From NCBI GenBank assembly GCA_021651055.1, contig JAJHOH010000001.1, positions 3,472,001-3,536,000 on the forward strand: a stretch of 64,000 bases of DNA, read 5' to 3'. Shown piece after piece: positions 58,045 through 64,000 of this stretch (its first letter is position 1; each line of letters starts with the position of its first letter). The notes beneath the pieces are model-generated. The model did no database searches and was not told the DNA's origin. It saw only the letters and a list, made by a program, of their open reading frames with translations. Source of the DNA: Candidatus Manganitrophus morganii (GTDB lineage Bacteria; Nitrospirota; Nitrospiria; SBBL01; Manganitrophaceae). The translations under genes and the position numbers were made by a program.

Positions 58045-58851
58045 ATGGTTCTTCTTAAAATAAGCCCTGAAGCGAAAAATTACGGCGTTCTTCTTCTCGC
58101 TTTCTTTTTATTCGGGTTATCCCGGACCGCGTTCTCCCAGGAGCCGGTTCCTCCGGTGGGGAACCCCCCGCCCCAGAACGATGTCAGCGTTCTACCGGAA
58201 GTGGCCACCCCCGTGGAGATGAGCGCATCGGACGCCAACCGGATCGTCTGCGGCGCCACGATCGAGGATGTGATCTTTTCCAAGGAGAAAGGGATCGCGG
58301 TCCATTACACGAAGAAAGACGCCTTCCTGAAATTCCAGATCGTCAAAGAAGGGGGAGAGATGATCTACGCCACGACCCCCGCGGAGCTCTTTGTGGTCTG
58401 CGGAGAGCACGTCTTCCGGATCATCGCGATCCCCAAGCGCGTGCCGTCTAAGACCGTGCGTCTGATGGCCGGGAGCGCAGATCAGATCAAATCCAACCTC
58501 TCGCGCATGAAGGGGATGCCTTACGAGGAGAAGCTACTTACCCTGATCCGGGCGGTCTATACCGATCAGATTCCGGAGAGCTTTACGGTCACGCCGGCCC
58601 GGAAAATGATCGATCTCTTTCGCGATATCGAGGTCACGCTCACGCGCACGATCTCGGTTGAGGGAGAAGGCCTGCAGGTCAAAGAGTACCTGGTCCAACC
58701 GAGGGGGTCGCGTGTGGAGCTGCACGAGAAAGATTTTCTGAAGGTGGAGCTTGCGGTCCGGCCGGTCGCCATCACCGTGGATCGTCTTATACTGACCTCC
58801 GGCCAGACGGCGCGTGTGCTGATCGTCGAGCAGCGCGGGGAGGAGAACTGA
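58045..58851 (+). CDS. traK: TraK, F-type outer-membrane complex protein (VirB9-like)
   Basis: A 268-residue exported protein. Signal peptide (ending TAFSQEP, about residue 32), a Pro-rich linker, then the domain SDANRIVCGATIEDVIFSKE and FVVCGEHVFRIIAIPKR, ending RPVAITVDRLILTSGQTARV. TraK is the secretin-like VirB9 counterpart and forms the outer-membrane core with TraB and TraV. Its last base is shared with the start of traB (58851), so translation is coupled. The family is well supported by order and size. Confidence 0.85.
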   Translation: MVLLKISPEAKNYGVLLLAFFLFGLSRTAFSQEPVPPVGNPPPQNDVSVLPEVATPVEMSASDANRIVCGATIEDVIFSKEKGIAVHYTKKDAFLKFQIVKEGGEMIYATTPAELFVVCGEHVFRIIAIPKRVPSKTVRLMAGSADQIKSNLSRMKGMPYEEKLLTLIRAVYTDQIPESFTVTPARKMIDLFRDIEVTLTRTISVEGEGLQVKEYLVQPRGSRVELHEKDFLKVELAVRPVAITVDRLILTSGQTARVLIVEQRGEEN

Positions 58852-60041
58852 TGAATCGACTCAAAGCGTTTTGGAATGGGTTGACCTCGGAGGGAAAGCG
58901 GAAATGGATACTGGTTCTCCTCGCGGGCGCATTGGGAGTCGTTACGATCTTAGGATACCGATCGAGCCGGGGGACCTCCGCGGAATCGAGCGCTCCTGTT
59001 GAACAGAAGAAGGAGATTTCTCTTGAGCCGAAGATGCTCGAGAAGTCGCTCGTAATGGAATCGCAGAAGGAACTGCGCCGCCAGGAAGAAAGCATCACGC
59101 AGCTGCGCCGGGAGCTCGAGTCGTTAAAAAAGGAAAAGGAGGAGAAGGAAAACGGGAAGGAGATTCTCTCTCCCCCGAAAATGACGTTAGCTCAGAGAAA
59201 CGCGTTTCCCTCGCCTCCGCCTCCCCCTCCGACCGAAGTCCGGATTCCCCCACCCCCTTCCCCGGGACGGGAGGGGGAGTCCAAAGGGCCGGACCGGGAA
59301 GTTCTCGGAGAGATCGCTGTGGTCTCCAATCCCTACGCCAAAGCGGCCAGGAGTGAGGATGGGGCCGATAGAAAAAAAGAAAAGAAAACAGTGTACCTTC
59401 CCCCTTCCTTCATGGAGGCAACGCTGCTGACCGGGCTCGATGCCGAGACGGTGGAGTCTGCTAAAGGGAATCCCGAGCCGGTGCTGCTCCGAATCCGCGA
59501 TCTCGCCGTGCTCCCCAATCAGATCAAGACGAATCTGAAAGGCTGTTTTGTCATCGCGCACGGCTTCGGGAAACTCTCGAAAGAGCGGGTGGAATTAAGA
59601 CTGGTGACTCTCTCCTGTCTTGCAAAAAATGGCCAGGCGGTGATCGACCAGGGGATCAAAGGATATGTCGCCGATGAGGACGGGAAGAACGGTTTGAGAG
59701 GAAATGTCGTCTCCCGAATGGGATCTGCCGTGGCCAGAGCGGCACTCGCCGGTTTTTTCGGAGGGGCGGGGGATGCCTTCCGGGCCTCGGCAAACACCAC
59801 GTCGGTCAGTCCTCTTGGGGCGACTCAGCTGATCAAGCCGGAAGATTTAGGCAAAGCGGCGATCGGAGGAGGACTCTCCAGCGGCTCACACGAGATTGAA
59901 CGGCTTTATCTCGATCTTGCGCGTCAGGCCACACCGATCATCGAGGTGGGGGCGACAAAGACGGTCACACTGGTGGTGACCGAAGGGGTCGATCTGATCA
60001 TTAAAGAAATATGCGTCGGAGGGCAGTCATGCGAAAAATAA
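58851..60041 (+). CDS. traB: TraB, F-type core channel protein (VirB10-like)
   Basis: A 396-residue protein: N-terminal anchor (WILVLLAGALGVVTILGY), a coiled coil (KELRRQEESITQLRRELESL), and a Pro-rich stretch (PSPPPPPPTEVRIPPPPSP) that spans the periplasm. The VirB10-type domain contains VYLPPSFMEATLLTGLDAET, VLPNQIKTNLKGCFVIAHG and GVVSRMG-like segments. TraB links the inner and outer membranes as a flexible pore scaffold. It overlaps traV by 13 bases. Size is a bit below F TraB (475). Confidence 0.9.
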   Translation: MNRLKAFWNGLTSEGKRKWILVLLAGALGVVTILGYRSSRGTSAESSAPVEQKKEISLEPKMLEKSLVMESQKELRRQEESITQLRRELESLKKEKEEKENGKEILSPPKMTLAQRNAFPSPPPPPPTEVRIPPPPSPGREGESKGPDREVLGEIAVVSNPYAKAARSEDGADRKKEKKTVYLPPSFMEATLLTGLDAETVESAKGNPEPVLLRIRDLAVLPNQIKTNLKGCFVIAHGFGKLSKERVELRLVTLSCLAKNGQAVIDQGIKGYVADEDGKNGLRGNVVSRMGSAVARAALAGFFGGAGDAFRASANTTSVSPLGATQLIKPEDLGKAAIGGGLSSGSHEIERLYLDLARQATPIIEVGATKTVTLVVTEGVDLIIKEICVGGQSCEK

Positions 60042-60502
60042 GCGCCTTCGGATTACTGATGGTGTTCCTGTCGGGCTGCGCCGTCTTCAATCCCTACAAC
60101 GACAATTTCACCTGTCCCAAAACTTTTAACGGAAAATGTGTCTCGCCCACTTCCGCCTATCAGGAGTCCTTGGAGATCAGCCCCAAGGGGAAGGAAGAAG
60201 GGGGACCGTTGAAGAATGAGGAAGGGAAAGAAGAAAAGAAAGGGGTTTCCTTGACCGAGGCGAGCTACCAGAGCGCCTTGTACGAGAAGCTCACAGGGCT
60301 GCTGCGAGAGCCGGCCACCCCGATGATAGCCCCTCCCCAGGTGATGCGGGTCCTCATCCTTCCCTACAACGGAGAAGGAGCGCGGCTCTATATGCCCCGG
60401 TATGTCTACATCATTATCGAGGAGCCGAAATGGGTCCTTGGAAATCAGTGGCTCAACGAGGAAACGGCCGCCAGGGCGACGGCATTGCCTCTCCAGAAAT
60501 AA
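60029..60502 (+). CDS. traV: TraV, F-type lipoprotein (VirB7-like)
   Basis: A 157-residue lipoprotein: signal MRKISAFGLLMVFLSGC with the acylated Cys17, then the TraV hallmark NPYNDNFTCPKTFNGKCVSP with two Cys. A basic/acidic linker and a closing domain follow (MRVLILPYNGEGARLYMPRY, VLGNQWLNEE). ATG 60029 follows GGAGGGCAGTC; an earlier in-frame start lies inside traB and is rejected. TraV fixes the TraK/TraB core to the outer membrane. Confidence 0.88.
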   Translation: MRKISAFGLLMVFLSGCAVFNPYNDNFTCPKTFNGKCVSPTSAYQESLEISPKGKEEGGPLKNEEGKEEKKGVSLTEASYQSALYEKLTGLLREPATPMIAPPQVMRVLILPYNGEGARLYMPRYVYIIIEEPKWVLGNQWLNEETAARATALPLQK

Positions 60503-60514
60503 GCGAGGTACGTT

Positions 60515-63010
60515 TTGATTCTTCCCAATCTTCTTAATATCTTCGGCAAGAACGGCGGGTTGACGATTTCCGAGCTTGAATCGATGACCCATCGGAATAA
60601 ATTTTCCGATTATCTTCCTTGGGCCGCCTACGAGGAGCAGAAATATTACAACATGGATGACACGGTCGGATTTCTCTTCGAATGTGTCCCGCTGGCCTTT
60701 GCAGGCAGCCGCACCCAGGCCACGCTCGATGCGCTCTTTCGGATTGATTTCCCGGAGGGATCGATCGTTCAATTTATTCTCTATGCCGACGACAACATCG
60801 ATCCGTATCTTGACGCCATTCGGCGATCCAGGCAGAGGGAGAGCCCCATCATCGAGAACGCGACCGAGGCCCTGTGCGATTTCCTCTTGAAAGGAACGAA
60901 GGGGATGGCGTCTTTATCCGGCATTCCGATCCGCAACTTCAGACTCTTCGTGGCGGCCAAGATGCCGGTGGCGGAGCGCGGCCTCACCGCCCAAAGACTG
61001 ACTGAGATCCACAATACGATCAAAGAGACGCTTCATGGAGCTTGCCTGCATCCCGAGGAGGTCCCCCCTGAGGCATTGCTCGACTGGATGAGGCGGCTCT
61101 TCAATGGAAACGCGGGCAACGGGTCGGTCAACCATACCCATTACGCCGATGGGATTCCGATCCGGAAGCAGATCATCCTCTCCGAAACGGAAATCAAAAA
61201 GCAGACGGCGAATTTTCAGATCGGGGATCGCATCTTCCGCTGCACCACCCCGAAGATCTTTCCGAAAGAGGTCGACCTGTTCCAGACCAATCAGCTCTTC
61301 GGCGGCTGCTGGGGAATGGTTTCCGACGGAGATCAGATGAAGACCCCTTTCCTCTATACGCTCAACATTCTCTTTCATAATCTAAAGGCGTCGCTGCATA
61401 AGAAGTGCAACATGATCCTGTTTCAAAAGGGGGTGGGGAGTTTTGCCAGAACTCTCGCCCGCAAGCAGGACGAATTTCAGTGGGCGACCGACGAGCTGGA
61501 GAAAGGGACGCGCTTTCTGCGGATCATTCCGGTCTTATGGGTCTGGGACCGGGACGAGAAGAGCGCGTCGGAGGCGATCACCCGGGCGAAGCGGATCTGG
61601 GAGGGCCAAGGCTACATCATGCAGGAAGACAAGGGCATCCTACCGATCTTGTTCATCTCAGCCCTTCCTTTCGGGCTCTACGATCAGGGGGGGAACATCG
61701 ATCTGCTCGACCGCGACTTCATCGCCCCCCTCGATGCGATTTCTTCCATTCTCCCTGTGCAGTCCGATTTCGCGGGGGGAGGGGCGCCGGTGATGAACTT
61801 TGCCGGCCGGAAAGGACAGGCCGCCGGAATCGACATTTTTGATAAACGCGCCAGCAATCATAACGTTTTCATCGCGGGAGGGAGCGGCGGAGGGAAATCG
61901 TTTTTCGTAAATAGCAAGGGTTTTGGCTATTTCGCAAGCAACGCGATTCTCAGGATCATCGATATCGGCGGCTCCTATAAGAAGCTGGCCCGGATGTTTA
62001 AGGGACGCTATCTCGATTTTAGGGAGGATTCGGATATCTGCATCAATCCGTTCACCCACGTCCGGGAGATCAAAGAAGACCTCTCGGTGATCGCATCGAT
62101 CGTGCTGCAGATGATCTTTTCAGTGACGGGAGCGGCGCCAACCGAATCGGCGGAGACCGCGATGACGCTGATCAAGTCTGCGGTGAAGTGGGCCTTCGAA
62201 TCCGAGGGAAATGACGCGGACATCGATACGGTGCATCGCTACCTGCGCTCCTTCCCCAAATATATGGATGAGGAGTTCACCGGTAACGAGAATTTCACAG
62301 ATCTGGCTCAGATACTTGCGTTCAACCTGACCGAATTCACGACCGGGAACAGCTATGGGAGGTGGTTCAACGGAAAATCGACCTTCGATATCTCCCGGGA
62401 TGAGTGGGTGGTCCTGGAGCTGGAGTATCTAAAACCCCAGAAAGAGCTCTTCAAGGTGGTGACGCTCCAGGTGATCAACGAGGTCACCCGCGATCTCTAT
62501 CTCTCGGACCGGACGCGGCCGCGGATGGCGATCTTTGACGAGGCCTGGCAATTCCTGGAGAGCGGCGCGGACAGTGTGGCGCTGAAGGAAGTGATCAAGG
62601 AAGGATATCGGAGGGCGCGGAAATATCGGGCCAGTTTCACGATCATTACCCAGTCGCTGCTCGATTCCAAGATGTTCGGGGCAGTGGGAGATGTGATCCG
62701 CGGGAACTCCGCATTTAAATTCTTTCTGGAGTCCCCCGATTTCGAGAAGGCGAAAGAGGAGAAGCTGATCGACTACGACCCGTTCACGATGAAGCTGCTG
62801 AAGAGCGTCAAGAGCAGCCGGCCGAAATACTCGGAGATCTTCATGGACACCCCCTTCGGCGTGGGGGTCGTTCGCCTGATGGTCGATCCCTTTTCCTATT
62901 ATGTCTACACCTCCGATGGAAGAGAGGTCGCTGAAATCGAATCGATGGTGTCTAAAGGGATGCCTTATGAAGAAGCCATCAAAGAGATGGTCCGAAAATA
63001 TCGGAGTTGA
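60515..63010 (+). CDS. traC: TraC, F-type assembly ATPase (VirB4-like)
   Basis: An 831-residue ATPase. The N-terminal half (FECVPLAFAGSRTQATLDAL, LFVAAKMPVAERGLT) is the TraC/VirB4 interaction domain. The C-terminal half has Walker A AGGSGGGKSFF near residue 456, GGSYKKLARMFKGRYLD, and Walker B MAIFDEAWQFL near 670, followed by GYRRARKYRASFTIITQSL. It powers pilus assembly at the inner membrane. The start is TTG 60515, 8 bases after GAGGTACG; the rare start may lower its yield compared with its neighbours. The next gene starts inside its end. Confidence 0.93.
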   Translation: MILPNLLNIFGKNGGLTISELESMTHRNKFSDYLPWAAYEEQKYYNMDDTVGFLFECVPLAFAGSRTQATLDALFRIDFPEGSIVQFILYADDNIDPYLDAIRRSRQRESPIIENATEALCDFLLKGTKGMASLSGIPIRNFRLFVAAKMPVAERGLTAQRLTEIHNTIKETLHGACLHPEEVPPEALLDWMRRLFNGNAGNGSVNHTHYADGIPIRKQIILSETEIKKQTANFQIGDRIFRCTTPKIFPKEVDLFQTNQLFGGCWGMVSDGDQMKTPFLYTLNILFHNLKASLHKKCNMILFQKGVGSFARTLARKQDEFQWATDELEKGTRFLRIIPVLWVWDRDEKSASEAITRAKRIWEGQGYIMQEDKGILPILFISALPFGLYDQGGNIDLLDRDFIAPLDAISSILPVQSDFAGGGAPVMNFAGRKGQAAGIDIFDKRASNHNVFIAGGSGGGKSFFVNSKGFGYFASNAILRIIDIGGSYKKLARMFKGRYLDFREDSDICINPFTHVREIKEDLSVIASIVLQMIFSVTGAAPTESAETAMTLIKSAVKWAFESEGNDADIDTVHRYLRSFPKYMDEEFTGNENFTDLAQILAFNLTEFTTGNSYGRWFNGKSTFDISRDEWVVLELEYLKPQKELFKVVTLQVINEVTRDLYLSDRTRPRMAIFDEAWQFLESGADSVALKEVIKEGYRRARKYRASFTIITQSLLDSKMFGAVGDVIRGNSAFKFFLESPDFEKAKEEKLIDYDPFTMKLLKSVKSSRPKYSEIFMDTPFGVGVVRLMVDPFSYYVYTSDGREVAEIESMVSKGMPYEEAIKEMVRKYRS

Positions 63011-64000
63011 GGGGTTGGCTCTTGCCGCGACGCTCTTTTGGTTGTTCGCAGGGCCCGCTTTTTCCCAGCCCGATCCCAGGCAGGCCGCCCAGGATTCGGC
63101 GGATCAGGCGCTCTCGAAATTCGGCTCCCCCGAGGGCATCCGGCAGAACGCCTCCAATCCCTTGACCTCCCAAGGCGCCCTCATGACGACCATCGACAAC
63201 AAAACCTCTTTTAACGCGCAATTAACCTGTCCTTCCTCAAGCCGGTTTCTCAATGTGTTGATCTCTCCCACAATCACGGGGGATCTCTCCCCGGTCCTGA
63301 TCGGACAGGACGCCGATCTCGACGGGGCGATCGAATCGACCTACCAGCCCCCCTTCCCCATCTCGGGCGTCTGCGCCAACGGCGTCATCTCCTGCGCGCC
63401 GGGTCAGTGGGCCAGTTGCCGGTATTACCAATGGACCGCCGATAGTGGGGGAAGGGCCAATCTGCAGGAGGTCTCTCAATTAAACCTGGGAGGATGTTAC
63501 TGCGTCAACAACAGCTGCGGCGCCAACCTCGCGATGACCCATCTTCCATCGGTCCTTCAAGCCATCGGCGGGGGGGTGGTCGGCGCCATTCAGGCCAACA
63601 ATCCTAAAATGACCATTACCGACGTGAAAATCGATGGAACCGCGCTGACCTATTTCGGACAAAACGCGGGCCAGTGCACCTCGACCGGATCCTCTCCGGA
63701 GCAGTACTTCAATAATCCCGGAGGAATTTCAACTGAAGTTCAATCCCAGATCGCAATTCAATCCGTTGACCCGATGAGTCACTATGGCCTGATGACCACC
63801 CCCCCCCCGGCGTTGCAACAGAGCGCCTCCTCTCGTCAATGTGTGATCCAAAGATCAGCCGCAGTCACGTCGCAGCAGACCTTCTGCCAGAATCCGGCGC
63901 CTACCGGATCAATCGCCTCCAGGGAGGAGACCATTTACCTGAAGGTTTATGCAGGATCCAATCGATCCATCAATGACTGTCGGTGTTCCAATGTGACCGG
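62967..64000 (+). CDS. Cys-rich exported conjugation protein, 5' part (TraN-like?)
   Basis: An open frame runs from ATG 62967 (AAAGGGATGCCTT upstream) to the right edge without a stop, about 344 codons, overlapping the traC end by 44 bases. It begins with a signal peptide (LALAATLFWLFAGPAFS) and contains many Cys residues, often in pairs: GVCANGVISCAPG, ASCRYYQW, LGGCYCVNNSCG, GQCTSTGSS, RQCVIQ, TFCQNP, NDCRCSN. Large Cys-rich exported proteins of F-type systems are TraN (mating-pair stabilisation) or TraU; TraN fits best by Cys density, but the part seen is too little to be sure. A DsbC-like isomerase is encoded upstream. Confidence 0.7.
   Translation, partial: MKKPSKRWSENIGVEGLALAATLFWLFAGPAFSQPDPRQAAQDSADQALSKFGSPEGIRQNASNPLTSQGALMTTIDNKTSFNAQLTCPSSSRFLNVLISPTITGDLSPVLIGQDADLDGAIESTYQPPFPISGVCANGVISCAPGQWASCRYYQWTADSGGRANLQEVSQLNLGGCYCVNNSCGANLAMTHLPSVLQAIGGGVVGAIQANNPKMTITDVKIDGTALTYFGQNAGQCTSTGSSPEQYFNNPGGISTEVQSQIAIQSVDPMSHYGLMTTPPPALQQSASSRQCVIQRSAAVTSQQTFCQNPAPTGSIASREETIYLKVYAGSNRSINDCRCSNVT

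Overview
The window looks like plasmid or plasmid-derived DNA from a Gram-negative bacterium. Signal peptides, outer-membrane barrels, RND pumps, TolC-type channels and an F-type conjugation operon all need two membranes. The AGGAGG-rich start sites and the mix of genes would fit a Nitrospirota-like or deltaproteobacterial host, but nothing here fixes the taxon. I saw no rRNA, tRNA, CRISPR array or recognisable insertion sequence. Both ends cut through genes: a CzcA-type pump at the left and a Cys-rich conjugation gene at the right.

Region 1 (1-14.7 kb, + strand) is a patchwork of small secreted proteins, many in two or three diverged copies: His-rich proteins at 2524, 6546 and 9151; PHGG proteins at 744 and 2030; small periplasmic proteins at 3583 and 6056; and barrels at 2992 (degraded) and 9669. 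Among them lie a sugar-phosphate nucleotidyltransferase with an SPFH lipoprotein, an aldo/keto reductase, a methyltransferase, a four-helix copper-storage-type protein and a b-type cytochrome. A broken copy of the nucleotidyltransferase tail at 14 kb runs directly into a small LuxR-type gene.

Region 2 (14.9-39.3 kb) is a heavy-metal block. It holds a porin, CopA/CopB, small Met-rich and membrane proteins, an SPW-VKOR-SPW fusion, a short-chain dehydrogenase and a cupredoxin-headed copper ATPase. Facing these are a MerR regulator with a second P-type ATPase, then a MerA-type reductase with an ArsR regulator. A cusCBA-like operon on the minus strand ends with a repeat protein. Two closely similar Cys-rich secreted proteins (19427 and 38805) flank the block. 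Together these genes would oxidise, store and export Cu(I)/Ag(I) and handle Hg(II).

Region 3 (39.3-50.5 kb) is regulatory. It has a broken receiver gene, an HU protein, a second minimal LuxR-type protein, and an operon of FadL-like porin, glycosyltransferase, double-kinase hybrid sensor and AAA+ response regulator. A convergent second AAA+ regulator follows. Both AAA+ regulators lack GAFTGA, and the second has Glu at the phospho-acceptor position.

Region 4 (50.5-64 kb) is the plasmid backbone. It contains a Rep-like gene on the minus strand, five direct iterons and a perfect DnaA box upstream of it, an excisionase-type HTH gene and an MFS transporter. Three 17-bp dyads then precede an F-type conjugation operon: OmpA-like, DsbC-like, pilin-like, TraL, TraE, TraK, TraB, TraV, TraC and a partial Cys-rich protein. 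A self-transmissible element carrying metal resistance is the simplest reading.
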